From Akkermansia muciniphila (GTDB lineage: Bacteria; Verrucomicrobiota; Verrucomicrobiia; Verrucomicrobiales; Akkermansiaceae), in contig CAMDAD010000002.1 in NCBI GenBank assembly GCA_945888515.1, positions 62,001 to 126,000 of the forward strand: a stretch of DNA of 64,000 nt. The letters are read 5' to 3'. The position numbers and the translations under genes are program-made. Positions within the stretch are counted from its first letter, which is position 1, and every line of letters begins with the position of its first letter. The notes beneath the pieces were generated by a model, which ran no database searches, had not been told where the DNA came from, and saw only the letters and a list, made by a program, of their open reading frames with translations. Positions 54,022-63,392 of this stretch are shown one piece after another.

Positions 54022-55272
54022 CTACGATACGGTGATGCCTAACGAATCGTGAATTTGCGTTAGACTGATGCCGCGCATGGCGAAGACCTTGACGATGGTA
54101 TCCTCAATCAGGTTGTTCGGGCAGGAGGCGCCGGCGGTGATGCCGATGACTGCCGGATTGTCGCCTAACAGAAATTGCGGATAGGTGCTGGTGATTTCCT
54201 GTTTTTCATGGAGGTCGAAGTGGATGATCTGTTCCAGCGAGGCAAGGCAATCGGCATTGCGAATGAAGAAGGTCGGCAGGGACTGCTCGCCGATTTCGAC
54301 GAGGTGGGTGGTGTTCGAACTGTTGTAGCCGCCCACGACAAAAAGAACATCCATGGTTTTGCGCAGCATATCGAAAAGCGCATCTTGGCGCTCTTGAGTG
54401 GCGCCGCAGATGGTATCGAACATTTGAAAACAATCCGCATGGCCATCGCGCTGGAGGATTGCCTCTTTGATGCGTTTTTGGATTTCCTCGGTTTCGCTTT
54501 TGAGCATCGTCGTCTGATTGGCAACTCCCACGTGGGCTAGGTGTAAATCAGGGTCGAAGCCAGGAGAGACGGCGTCTTTGAATGTAGCGAGGAAATCCTC
54601 GCGATTGCCTTGACCCGTGATGTAGCGACAAACGTAATCGGTGTCCGCTAACGTCAGTATGATCAGGTAGTGCCCCTTGCCATCCTCTCCCATCGCTCGT
54701 GAAGCGGTGGCACGGGTTTCCTCGTGCCCGGCCTTGCCGTGGATGATGCTGGTGATACCTTCCTTCGCATAGGAGCGCACGCGTCGCCAGACTTTCATCA
54801 CATCGCCGCAGGTGGTGTCGACAATGTAGCAGCCCTTGGCGTCGATTTTATCCATGAAATTCGTGGGTGCACCGAATGCGGGAACAATCACCACATCATC
54901 GGCAGTGAGGTTTTCGTAATCGGCGCTCAGTTCCTGCCATGGAAGCGAAACGATGCCCATGTCCACAAGTTGACGGTTGACTTCAGGATTGTGGATAATT
55001 TCTCCGATCAGAAAAATGCGACTCTCGGGAAACACCTTGCGAGAAGCATAGGCGAGGTCGATGGCGCGTTCGACACCATAGCAAAACCCAAATTGTTCAG
55101 CAAGGCGCAGCGTGGTCGCGCCAATGATCAACTCACCATGCAAATCGCGTAGGCGTTCGACGATTGAGGATTTGTAGTGTTTTGCGACCTCGGCGGTGAC
55201 CAGTTCCATCACGTCGGGACGGCGGACATTGACTCGGCTGCGTTTGATGCTGGGGTCGGCTGATTCTGGCAT
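54022..55272 (-). CDS. ispH: 4-hydroxy-3-methylbut-2-enyl diphosphate reductase
   Basis: IspH makes IPP and DMAPP in the last step of the MEP pathway with a 4Fe-4S cluster. The ATG at 55272 gives 416 residues. The cluster cysteines are Cys64 (FGFCYGVERA), Cys155 (DTTCGDVMK) and Cys289 (FDTICGATQERQDA). GGYNSSNTTHLVEI and the longer N-terminus match the plant/cyanobacterial type more than the shorter E. coli form (about 316 residues). The upstream open frame to 55413 would add 47 non-conserved residues. It is divergent from the HAD gene. Confidence 0.95.
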   Translation of the reverse strand: MPESADPSIKRSRVNVRRPDVMELVTAEVAKHYKSSIVERLRDLHGELIIGATTLRLAEQFGFCYGVERAIDLAYASRKVFPESRIFLIGEIIHNPEVNRQLVDMGIVSLPWQELSADYENLTADDVVIVPAFGAPTNFMDKIDAKGCYIVDTTCGDVMKVWRRVRSYAKEGITSIIHGKAGHEETRATASRAMGEDGKGHYLIILTLADTDYVCRYITGQGNREDFLATFKDAVSPGFDPDLHLAHVGVANQTTMLKSETEEIQKRIKEAILQRDGHADCFQMFDTICGATQERQDALFDMLRKTMDVLFVVGGYNSSNTTHLVEIGEQSLPTFFIRNADCLASLEQIIHFDLHEKQEITSTYPQFLLGDNPAVIGITAGASCPNNLIEDTIVKVFAMRGISLTQIHDSLGITVS

Positions 55273-55451
55273 GTCGCGATTGTTGTAGCGCAGCCATACG
55301 ATTTTACCAACAAAGAAAAATGATTCTCTCAGACCGATACGGTGGAGAACGGATGGATGGGATCGGCATCTTCGGTTCCGCGATCTGAGAATGGATTTTT
55401 TTGTATCAGACACTTGTCATTGGGCAAAACTCTGCTACACCCGTGCCCGCC

Positions 55452-56060
55452 ATGTCCACCGTAGGAACAATCTCCTTTCCCAGCTCTGATTTTTCGGCCG
55501 TTATTTTTGACTGTGACGGCACCTTGGTCGACTCCATGCCTGCGCATTTCGATGCCTGGCGTGAAGCGCTTGCCCAGTATGGCGCGGCGAATGTGCTGGC
55601 GGAGGATGTGTTTTATGCGATGGGCGGACGCCCAACGAAAGACATTGTGATCGAACTCAACGCGGAGTATGGCCTGAAGCTGGACCCGGCGCGGGTCGCA
55701 CTTTCAAAGCGCGAGGCATTCTTGCGCAAGCTTGATCAGGTGGAACTCATCGAAGAAGTGGCAGAATTCGCTCGTAGCTTGCGTGGAAAAGTGCCGATGG
55801 GAATTGCTACCGGAGGCTCACGTTTTGTGATCGAAAAGACCCTTCAGATCGTGGGGGTGTCGGATTGGTTTGATGAAGTGATCACCGCGGATGATGTGAC
55901 CCATGGCAAACCGGCTCCGGACATTTATCTGGAAGCTGCGCGGCGCTTGGGAGTTTCTCCCATGAAGTGCCTTGCTTTGGAAGATGCGCCAGCAGGCATC
56001 GATGCCGCGCGCGCCGCAGGTATGATGGTGGTAGAGATTCCCTGTCCTATGCGTATCTGA
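55452..56060 (+). CDS. HAD-superfamily phosphatase, beta-phosphoglucomutase-like
   Basis: The ATG at 55452 gives 202 residues. HAD motif I is VIFDCDGTLVDSM with a Pro/Ala-rich cap after it, motif II lies in GIATGGSR, motif III/IV in HGKPAPDIYLEAARRLGVSPMKCLALEDAPAGIDAARAAGM. The pattern fits the beta-phosphoglucomutase/phosphatase subgroup; the substrate is likely a small sugar phosphate. It is divergent from ispH and precedes the sulfatases. Confidence 0.9.
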   Translation: MSTVGTISFPSSDFSAVIFDCDGTLVDSMPAHFDAWREALAQYGAANVLAEDVFYAMGGRPTKDIVIELNAEYGLKLDPARVALSKREAFLRKLDQVELIEEVAEFARSLRGKVPMGIATGGSRFVIEKTLQIVGVSDWFDEVITADDVTHGKPAPDIYLEAARRLGVSPMKCLALEDAPAGIDAARAAGMMVVEIPCPMRI

Positions 56061-56128
56061 CGAGCGCGGATCGATCAATTTAGATATTTTGCTGAATGAT
56101 TTTGCCTTCTGTCTGGGTATCATGCGGG

Positions 56129-57592
56129 ATGAAGTTCTCTCTGCGGTGCCTACTTTTTTTTGTTACGCTCTCTCCCATTTGGGCAGTCCAAACGCCTCTT
56201 AACGTCGTTTTTTTTCTGGTCGATGATCTAGGGCAGCGCGACATCGGTTGTTACGGCAGCACGTTTTATGAAACGCCGAACATCGATCGGTTGGCGCAAG
56301 CTGGTGCGCGTTTCACAGATGCCTATGCGGCTTGTCCGGTGTGTTCTCCCACTCGGGCTAGCATCATGAGCGGGCAATGGCCGCAACGGACGGGAGTGAC
56401 TGATTACATTGGTGCGCCTTTGGGGCCGCAAGATTGGAAGAGAAACACGAAACTTCTCCCTGCCCCGTATGCAGATCGTCTCCCGCTGGGCACTCCGACA
56501 CTGGCATCCGTATTAAAGAAGAATGGCTACGCAACATGTTTTGCGGGAAAATGGCATCTGGGACCGCAGGGGAACTGGCCGGAAAATTTCGGATTCGATG
56601 TCAATCTCGGCGGTCACTCAGGCGGTGGCCCTTACGGTGGAAAGGGCTATTTTTCTCCTTACAACAACCCTCGCCTGAGTGATGGTCCTACTGGTGAGCA
56701 TTTACCGGATCGATTGGCTACGGAGATGACAAAGTTCATTGAAGAGCAAAGGGAGAAACCATTTTTTGCCTATTTTTCCTTCTATGATGTGCATACGCCG
56801 CTCATGGCTCGTGAGGATCTCCGCAAAAAATACGAGGAAAAACGCAGGAAGCTCGGGCTCCAGGACAAATGGGGTAGGGAGGAACCACGCGATGTCCGGC
56901 TCACTCAAGATCACGTGGTTTACGCCGCGATGGTCGAGGCTATGGATCAGGCGGTGGGTAAGGTCATCGCGAAACTCGATGAGCTCAAACTCCGTGATCG
57001 AACGCTCATTATTTTCACCAGTGACAATGGCGGACTGTCGACCAGCGAGGGCTGGCCCACCTCCAACCTTCCGCTGCGCGGTGGTAAGGGCTGGATGTAT
57101 GAGGGCGGTATTCGCGAGCCGCTCATCGTCTACTGGCCCGGGGTATCACAAGCTGGCAGTGTCATTGACACGCCTGTTACTAGTCCGGACTTCATGCCCA
57201 CACTCATGGATGCGGCTCATATCGAAAACAAAAGCTCCGCTCCAGTCGACGGCATTAGTTTGCGCCATTCGTTAGAGAAAAAGCCCGACAACGAGCGTGC
57301 TCTGTTCTGGCACTACCCGCATTACGGAAACCAAGGGGGCTCTCCCGCCGCAGCCATCCGTCGAGGTAACTGGAAGCTGATCCACTGGTATGAGGACGGG
57401 AGTAGGGAACTTTTCGATCTCTCGAAGGACCTCGGCGAAAAGGAAAACTTGGCAACAAAAGAGCCCGCTCGCCTTGCGCAAATGACCAAGGAATTGCAGC
57501 AGTGGCAAAAAGACGTGGGAGCCCAATTTCCTCAGAACAATCCGCAATTCAATTCGCAAAAAACCAATGGTCGCGCGGCGAAAAGAAAGTAA
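56129..57592 (+). CDS. secreted sulfatase, Cys type
   Basis: The ATG at 56129 gives 487 residues with a signal peptide (SLRCLLFFVTLSPIWA). The sulfatase marks are NVVFFLVDDLGQRDIGCYG (metal Asp32-Asp33), and the modification site C-S-P-T-R (Cys72 to Arg76), where Cys is turned into formylglycine by a separate enzyme. Other active-site segments are CFAGKWHLG and IIFTSDNGGLS. It resembles family S1 sulfatases (arylsulfatase A type). It would remove sulfate from extracellular polysaccharide or small esters. It touches the next sulfatase gene. Confidence 0.92.
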   Translation: MKFSLRCLLFFVTLSPIWAVQTPLNVVFFLVDDLGQRDIGCYGSTFYETPNIDRLAQAGARFTDAYAACPVCSPTRASIMSGQWPQRTGVTDYIGAPLGPQDWKRNTKLLPAPYADRLPLGTPTLASVLKKNGYATCFAGKWHLGPQGNWPENFGFDVNLGGHSGGGPYGGKGYFSPYNNPRLSDGPTGEHLPDRLATEMTKFIEEQREKPFFAYFSFYDVHTPLMAREDLRKKYEEKRRKLGLQDKWGREEPRDVRLTQDHVVYAAMVEAMDQAVGKVIAKLDELKLRDRTLIIFTSDNGGLSTSEGWPTSNLPLRGGKGWMYEGGIREPLIVYWPGVSQAGSVIDTPVTSPDFMPTLMDAAHIENKSSAPVDGISLRHSLEKKPDNERALFWHYPHYGNQGGSPAAAIRRGNWKLIHWYEDGSRELFDLSKDLGEKENLATKEPARLAQMTKELQQWQKDVGAQFPQNNPQFNSQKTNGRAAKRK

Positions 57593-59071
57593 ATGGATCG
57601 TATGAAAAAATCTTTTTTGTTAGGCCGCCTGTCCCTGCTCTTGAGTGGCGTGCTGATGATGTTATCGCCGGCGGCAGAGAAGCCGAATATCGTTTTTATC
57701 ATCACTGATGACCAGTCGGCGGATGCCGTGGCGGCCTCGAAGTTGTGGGGTGCGGAAACAAGCGGACTGCAAACACCGCATCTTGATCGACTCTATCAAA
57801 ACGGCACGGTGTTCCGCCAAGCCTACAACATGGGCGCATGGCATGGCGCGGTCTGCGTGGCCAGCCGATCCATGCTGATGACGGGGCGTTTCGTTTGGAA
57901 TACCCGAGCTCAGGAAAAGTCGAAATTCTCCGATATGCTAGCGCGAGAAAAAACGTGGTCGCAGCGCATGAAGCGAGCGGGTTATACCACTTATCTGAGC
58001 GGCAAGTGGCACGTCGAGGCAGATGCGAAAAAGATTTTCGATCACACCGCGAACATTCGCCCGGGCATGGCACCCACGGTGCCGGAATCCTACAAACGCC
58101 CCGTGGAAGGCAAAAAAGACAACTGGAATCCCGCTGATCCCCAAACACGCGGTCTTTGGACTGGGGGCAAGCACTGGTCAGAGGTCCTCGCGGACGATGC
58201 GGAATCCTTTGTGAAACAGGCTGCTGGCGAGAAGAAGCCTTTTTTCCTTTATCTGGCCTTCAATGCGCCGCACGACCCGCGCCAAGCTCCTCAATCGTGG
58301 CTGGATCAATACCCAGTCGAAACAATTCCAATACCAGAAAATTTCCTGCCCTTGAATCCCCATCGCGCTATCATGGGAATGGAAAAAGCCAATGGCTCTG
58401 GTGTCTTGCGCGATGAACAACTCGCTCCGTTTCCCCGCACCGAGTTCGCCATCCGCACCCATCGCAAGGAATACTTCGCACTGATTTCGCATACCGACGA
58501 ACAAATCGGTCGCATCATCAAAGCGCTGGAAAAAGCTGGTGTGGCCAACAACACCATGATCGTGTTCACCTCCGATCATGGACTGGCGATTGGCCGCCAC
58601 GGGCTCATGGGTAAACAAAGCATGTACGAGCACTCGCTACGCGTGCCCTTTGTCATGAGCGGTCCCCATATCCCCCAGGGCAAGGTCATTGACGAGCGCA
58701 TCTACCTTCAAGACGCGGTGGCGACATCCCTCGACATCGCTGGAGCAGATCGCGAGGGCATCGACTTTAAAAGCCTGCTCCCGCTGATGAAAGGAGACGC
58801 AAAAAAACACTATGACGCGATCTACGGAGCCTATGAAATGGGTTCCCAGCGCGCGGTCATCGATGGCAAGGACAAACTGATTCTTTACCCTAGGGATCGG
58901 GTCGCTCTGCTCTTCGATCTAGAAAAAGATCCTTTAGAAAAAAATGCCATCACTGAATCCCCCGATAGCGAGATCGTTAAAAAACGCCTCTTTGCCAAGT
59001 TGCTCGCATGGCAAAAGAAAAACGCCGACCCACTTGATCTAACGGTATTTTATCCGCAATGGCTTCCCTAG
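57593..59071 (+). CDS. second secreted sulfatase, variant site C-V-A-S-R
   Basis: The 492-residue protein begins at 57593, directly after the stop of the previous sulfatase; an ATG at 57602 is an alternative. It has a signal peptide (LLGRLSLLLSGVLMML), the metal Asp39-Asp40 (IIFTDD-like NIVFIITDDQS), and the site CVASR (Cys88 to Arg92), the allowed Ala form of C-x-(P/A)-x-R. It also shows TTYLSGKWHV and IVFTSDHGLAIGRHGLMGKQSMYEHS. The two genes probably act on the same sulfated substrate. Confidence 0.92.
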   Translation: MDRMKKSFLLGRLSLLLSGVLMMLSPAAEKPNIVFIITDDQSADAVAASKLWGAETSGLQTPHLDRLYQNGTVFRQAYNMGAWHGAVCVASRSMLMTGRFVWNTRAQEKSKFSDMLAREKTWSQRMKRAGYTTYLSGKWHVEADAKKIFDHTANIRPGMAPTVPESYKRPVEGKKDNWNPADPQTRGLWTGGKHWSEVLADDAESFVKQAAGEKKPFFLYLAFNAPHDPRQAPQSWLDQYPVETIPIPENFLPLNPHRAIMGMEKANGSGVLRDEQLAPFPRTEFAIRTHRKEYFALISHTDEQIGRIIKALEKAGVANNTMIVFTSDHGLAIGRHGLMGKQSMYEHSLRVPFVMSGPHIPQGKVIDERIYLQDAVATSLDIAGADREGIDFKSLLPLMKGDAKKHYDAIYGAYEMGSQRAVIDGKDKLILYPRDRVALLFDLEKDPLEKNAITESPDSEIVKKRLFAKLLAWQKKNADPLDLTVFYPQWLP

Positions 59072-59084
59072 ACTCGATAGCGGC

Positions 59085-59109
59085 GCCCTTTGGTCTCTCG
59101 CCAAAGGGC
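59085..59109 (+). terminator. hairpin after the second sulfatase
   Basis: A perfect 9-bp stem GCCCTTTGG/CCAAAGGGC (59085-59093 with 59101-59109) starts 14 bases after the sulfatase stop. It has no T tail, so it may be a Rho-assisted or processing site instead of a plain terminator. Confidence 0.45.
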
Positions 59110-59249
59110 CTCACTATCCTTACAATGAAGCCACTACAAACTCGATCACTTTGCATTCTGAACCGAAATGGATTGGTGAAATTTCAGTCAACTTGACAAC
59201 TGCTGCCTGAGCTGTTAGCCTGCGTCGCCATGATGCTGAACATCTTGCC

Positions 59250-61766
59250 ATGAGTTACTTTCGTTTGTCATTTTTCTCAGGCCTGACCTTCGCCTTTTTA
59301 TCAGCCCCCGTGCTATCGATGGTCGATCATAACAACGACAGAGTATCCGATGTCTGGGCGGCCATGTATCCCACCGCTGGCGCAGCGGACGCAGATCCCG
59401 ACGGCGACGGCGCAAATAACCGTGCCGAGGCCATCGCTAATACGGATCCACTCTCTGCCTCGAGCCGCTTCACCGTCACACAGGCACGCGATTTCAATGG
59501 TAACCTCATGCTCCGATGGAACGCCCGGCCGCATAAAATCTATCGAATAGAATCCTCAAACGATTTGAAAACGTGGACCTCATTGCCCGGCACTCACTCC
59601 GGTTCCGATACCGAGCTTAGCCCGATCGTGAGCCCCGCTGGCACAGTGGCGGCCGCTGGTCAGTTTTGGCGTATCCTCGTCGCCGATATCGACACCGATG
59701 GCGACGGCTTCACCGACTGGGAGGAGAGCCATCTTGGAACCTCGCTGACCGTGCCGGGGCCAATTTGGGAAACATTTGAGAGCATACAACCTACATGGCA
59801 GCCGCTGACAGTGACCGGGACCGTCGCATCCGGAAATGCCTCCGCTGGTAAACTTGTCGTTAGCACCGCCAACGCTTCTCTGGCTGGCTTCTATCACACC
59901 GCTGCGTTTAGCGGCCACTTCGAGGTCGAGACCGAGTTCGTGCAAGACGACAGGGTGGCCCTTGCTCTGTTTCGCAAAGGTGCCAACGGCCAACCTGATC
60001 TCAACAATTACGTGCTCATTGAGGTTAATACAGTGAACGGCACTGTAGAAGTTAGCGCGCGCGACCGACAAAACGGTGTCGCCGACGTATTAGACAACTC
60101 CCGCTTAGCCGCTCGCGAACGCTACCGAGTTCCACTCCTTGGATACCAGAACAAGGACAACCTTGCCGCCTACTCGGTGCCTTACCGCGCCACCGCTAAG
60201 AAACTTCGGATCCTGCGACATGCTGGTGAGAACTTTTTTCATCTCTACTGGGCGGTGCGCGATATTTCCGGCTTTTCCGCCTTGGGCGAAAATAAAACAG
60301 GTTGGATGGAACTTGCCCCAGTGCGTGGCTGGCCGCAGCTTGACGGAGCCTTCTACGCAGCCATCCTATCGCGTAATGGCACTGCCACATTCGATAACTT
60401 TCGAGCCACGATCCTCCCACTCGACGACCAGAACGACTCTAGCACGGGCTTCCGGGCGATCAGTCGGGAATACACTTGGTCCGGATACCGCGGGGATGCC
60501 GTCGTCGTGAGTTTCGATTCCACGCTCGCTGAGGGCGGTGCCGCGCGCAAGTTCGTTTTCGCCGCCCAAAACAACTACGTCCCAGTCTGGCACCTGAACG
60601 ACTCCCTCGCTTTCACCTACCAATTCGTCGAGCAATGGGACGGCGGCAGTAACGGCTGCTTCGAACCCATGTCCGACCGCAATCTGCGCTTCTCAAAAAT
60701 CCAGATTCTCGAAGACAACGCTGTGCGCAAGGTGGTCCAGTGGGATTATGCCCTTGTCGATCCAAACTACCGCCACGCCGACTTCGGTGTTGGCACGCAG
60801 ATCCCAGAAGTGAGGGAAACCTACACGATTTACCCAGACGGTAACATCCTACGCCGCATCCGCTTTCTGCCGAAGCTCGATACATCGTATCGCAAGTGGA
60901 ACGAGCTCCTCGAGCTCATCGTCATCGCCGGTCGTAATACGCTGCCCTCTGAGCATGTTGCGACGCCTTCGATGAGCCTCTGGCCCTATTCTTCCGGCCG
61001 TGTCAGCCACTCCCCGACCGGTCAATTCAAGTCAAACCCGATCGAGATCAACGGCACCGGGGAAATATCGCTCGTCGCCCATTTCAAGTCGGCACCCGAT
61101 GCCTTCGCCTCATGGGCCGATCACTCCTGGAACACTACCAACCCTGGGTCGTCTGCGCGCCTCTCGGCCAAGATCAGTTGGCACGACATCAATTGGAACT
61201 TCAGTCACTGGCCAATCAATAAGGAAAAGTATTCCGAGTGGTTTAGCACCAGCCAGGCTACACAAAAAATGTGGCGTGAGATCCCCAGCCACGCATCGCT
61301 GGCAAATCTCTCCAGCTACGAATCCAACTGGGAACAGGACACCATCACCGTCGGTGGCCGCAAAGCACGCGAATGGGTCTCCCTCATCGGCCTCAACAAT
61401 CCCTCCAATCCCGATCGCATCGGAAAACGTACTTATTCTTGGCTCTACCCCTATAGCATTAGCAACGCAACGCGCTGCACCGCTGGTGCCTACGATGCCA
61501 CGGCAGCAACTCAAAATCTAACAAATACAAGCACCTCTGCGCTTTCGGACTGCAGCTTCAGAATTAACCCCCAAAGCAACGGCGATCAACAGCTCAATCC
61601 TGTCTTCCGCGTCGCTAACTGGAAAGGAGCCAACATCGACGTGCTGGTGAACGACAGCGCCCTCAGCCCATCGGAATTTCGCACGGCCCTCAGCGGCACC
61701 AACCTGCTGGTGTGGATCCGCCGTGACTTCACCGCACGCGCCACCATCAGGCTGCGCGCCAAGTGA
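59250..61766 (+). CDS. large secreted protein of unknown function with Ca-binding repeats
   Basis: The 838-residue protein has a signal peptide (FFSGLTFAFLSAPVLS). Two thrombospondin type 3/dockerin-like Ca loops follow (DADPDGDGANNRAEA near 45 and DIDTDGDGFTDWEE near 148), separated by a fibronectin-like beta segment (LMLRWNARPHKIYRIESSNDLKTW). Residues about 170-390 look like a concanavalin A-type beta-sandwich (GHFEVETEFVQDDRVALALFRKG to TFDNFRATIL). The rest (about 400-838), rich in Trp, Asn and Ser, matches nothing I recognise. It may bind or process polysaccharide near the sulfatases. No C-terminal sorting signal is visible. Confidence 0.75.
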   Translation: MSYFRLSFFSGLTFAFLSAPVLSMVDHNNDRVSDVWAAMYPTAGAADADPDGDGANNRAEAIANTDPLSASSRFTVTQARDFNGNLMLRWNARPHKIYRIESSNDLKTWTSLPGTHSGSDTELSPIVSPAGTVAAAGQFWRILVADIDTDGDGFTDWEESHLGTSLTVPGPIWETFESIQPTWQPLTVTGTVASGNASAGKLVVSTANASLAGFYHTAAFSGHFEVETEFVQDDRVALALFRKGANGQPDLNNYVLIEVNTVNGTVEVSARDRQNGVADVLDNSRLAARERYRVPLLGYQNKDNLAAYSVPYRATAKKLRILRHAGENFFHLYWAVRDISGFSALGENKTGWMELAPVRGWPQLDGAFYAAILSRNGTATFDNFRATILPLDDQNDSSTGFRAISREYTWSGYRGDAVVVSFDSTLAEGGAARKFVFAAQNNYVPVWHLNDSLAFTYQFVEQWDGGSNGCFEPMSDRNLRFSKIQILEDNAVRKVVQWDYALVDPNYRHADFGVGTQIPEVRETYTIYPDGNILRRIRFLPKLDTSYRKWNELLELIVIAGRNTLPSEHVATPSMSLWPYSSGRVSHSPTGQFKSNPIEINGTGEISLVAHFKSAPDAFASWADHSWNTTNPGSSARLSAKISWHDINWNFSHWPINKEKYSEWFSTSQATQKMWREIPSHASLANLSSYESNWEQDTITVGGRKAREWVSLIGLNNPSNPDRIGKRTYSWLYPYSISNATRCTAGAYDATAATQNLTNTSTSALSDCSFRINPQSNGDQQLNPVFRVANWKGANIDVLVNDSALSPSEFRTALSGTNLLVWIRRDFTARATIRLRAK

Positions 61767-61934
61767 TCCCTGGAACCATCCTGAGTGCATTCGCTACTCT
61801 GCCATGCGCAGTTGTAAGGTTTAGCTACGTTGACACCGGGACTATCTCGACAGATTCAAAGACACGTTACACTAAAGAATCATGGCTAAAGCGCGTCCCT
61901 CGATTTGGCACGAGCGATGAAACATTGAGTTTTT

Positions 61935-62192
61935 TTGCTGATTGACTGGCTAGAGGCCGATACTGTGGCGATGGTCCTGGCTTTTCTGATTTTCGGACTC
62001 GGTCTTGAAGGGACGCCGGTTGTTGGACAGAAGATTTTGCCCATTCTTGCGCAGCCCATGATTAGTCTTCCGATCACTGACGCACCAGCCATCGTGCAGA
62101 ATCTTTTGATTTTTGTCAGCAGTTTGATTTGGGGTGGTACTATCGCAGGCATTTTTCTGCCGCTACAGGAGCGGGAAGGTCGACACGAGTGA
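61935..62192 (+). CDS. possible small membrane protein
   Basis: An 85-codon frame starting with TTG encodes two hydrophobic segments (VAMVLAFLIFGLGLEG and IVQNLLIFVSSLIWGGTIAGIFLPL) with a short polar tail (QEREGRHE). The ATG at 61968 is an alternative start. The composition is consistent with a real two-helix membrane protein, but no family or upstream signal supports it. A frame on the other strand covers the same DNA and looks like a shadow. Confidence 0.4.
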   Translation: MLIDWLEADTVAMVLAFLIFGLGLEGTPVVGQKILPILAQPMISLPITDAPAIVQNLLIFVSSLIWGGTIAGIFLPLQEREGRHE

Positions 62193-62456
62193 CATGACCT
62201 CATAACACAGCGTCTAGCATCCGATAGGACTTTTAGTTCATTGTTCTCATGGGGGCCACCTCACTCGTCCGGATCAATGGGGGCATCGTCAGGCCTTCGG
62301 ACCGCGCGGCCCTATCTCGGAAGCAATCAGAAGTAAGCCTTTTTAAAAGAATCATGATGAGCCCTTGCGAGCTTCGGCCTCACTTTCTTTTTTGTCACAA
62401 TGCTCAGGATATCCATTTGCTAGAATCATGCCGTTGATGTAAGAAATCACCTAGCT
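62193..62456. other. intergenic region with no gene seen
   Basis: This stretch between the possible small membrane gene and prmA has no frame with family character, no clear hairpin and no tRNA. With the unsupported gene at 61935 removed, the gene-free region would be 690 bases (61767-62456). A TTGACA is present at 61831 but without a matching -10. Confidence 0.6.
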
Positions 62457-63311
62457 ATGTTTGAATGGTCTAAGTTGTCAGGGGTAAAGTGGATGGATGC
62501 ATGGGAGGACCGTTTTCACGGCAATCCGAATTTTGTGATTGAAGTGCTCAAAGGCGGTAAGTCCGCCCGCGTGCGGGTCTTTTGTGCTACGGAAAAAGAA
62601 GCGAAAGGAATCGTTGAACAATTTGGTGGTTCTGTCCGACGCGTAAAGCATTCGGAATGGACCAATCCCGTCAACACGGTGCAGCCCTTGTTGAAAATTC
62701 GTGATGTCTTCGGTGTCACCACAGAGGCAGATCCGAAGAAACTCAAAAAACTGCGCGAGCAGAATCCAGGTCGTGACATTTTATCGATCCCCGCGGAGAT
62801 GGCTTTCGGCACCGGTGATCACGCCACCACCTCTACTTGCTTGCGGATGCTGGTGGATATCGGACGCGATCGCAAGTCTGGCTGGTCTATTGCCGACCTC
62901 GGCACTGGCACAGGTTTGTTGGTGATCGCAGCGAAAAAAATCGGGGCAGGGGAGGCCTATGCCTGTGACTTCGATCCCTTTTCTGTCAAAGCCACTGCCG
63001 ACAATCTGGAGCGCAATGGCGTGACGGACGTGACACTCGAGGAAAAAGATGTGCTGAAATGGAAGCCACGCAAGAAATACGATGTAGTGGTGGCTAACCT
63101 TTTCAGTACGATTCTGATCCAGGCGTTTCCCGTCATGGCAACATTGCTCAAGCCAGGCGGCGAGATCGTCATATCCGGCATCCTAGCCAGTCAGGCCTGG
63201 GATGTCTTCACGACTGCCGCCGAATACGGCTTTGGTTTCCCCAAAGTCATACGCAAAGGAAAATGGGTGACAGCTCGTGGCGGATGGATGACGGATTTGG
63301 TGGAGAAGTGA
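62457..63311 (+). CDS. prmA: ribosomal protein L11 methyltransferase
   Basis: PrmA trimethylates L11 at several lysines with SAM. The 284-residue protein has the N-terminal substrate-binding part, then IPAEMAFGTGDHATTSTCLRML, the SAM motif IADLGTGTGLLVIAAKK, GEAYACDFDPFSVKAT and YDVVVANLFSTIL, all family landmarks. The N-terminal part is divergent (KWMDAWEDRFHGNPNF), so the substrate is likely but not certain. It ends before a bidirectional terminator shared with rpmB. Confidence 0.92.
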   Translation: MFEWSKLSGVKWMDAWEDRFHGNPNFVIEVLKGGKSARVRVFCATEKEAKGIVEQFGGSVRRVKHSEWTNPVNTVQPLLKIRDVFGVTTEADPKKLKKLREQNPGRDILSIPAEMAFGTGDHATTSTCLRMLVDIGRDRKSGWSIADLGTGTGLLVIAAKKIGAGEAYACDFDPFSVKATADNLERNGVTDVTLEEKDVLKWKPRKKYDVVVANLFSTILIQAFPVMATLLKPGGEIVISGILASQAWDVFTTAAEYGFGFPKVIRKGKWVTARGGWMTDLVEK

Positions 63312-63335
63312 TTGGGGAACATCTGCTCCATAAAC

Positions 63336-63371
63336 AAAAAACCCGCGGGCCTTTCGCTCGCGGGTTTTTTT
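63336..63371. terminator. bidirectional terminator between prmA and rpmB
   Basis: A 10-bp stem with one mismatch (ACCCGCGGGC with GCTCGCGGGT, 63341-63350 and 63355-63364) is flanked by six A on the left and seven T on the right, so it can stop transcripts from both convergent genes. Confidence 0.88.
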
Positions 63372-63392
63372 GTCGAAAGTCTCGATGATGGA

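Noticed and set aside
61882-61920. 12-codon frame (MAKARPSIWHER) as a leader peptide
   Set aside because: No attenuator structure or regulated gene follows.
61886-62203. 105-codon frame on the minus strand opposite the possible membrane gene
   Set aside because: Its basic, Ser- and Lys-rich sequence is the shadow of the hydrophobic frame on the plus strand.
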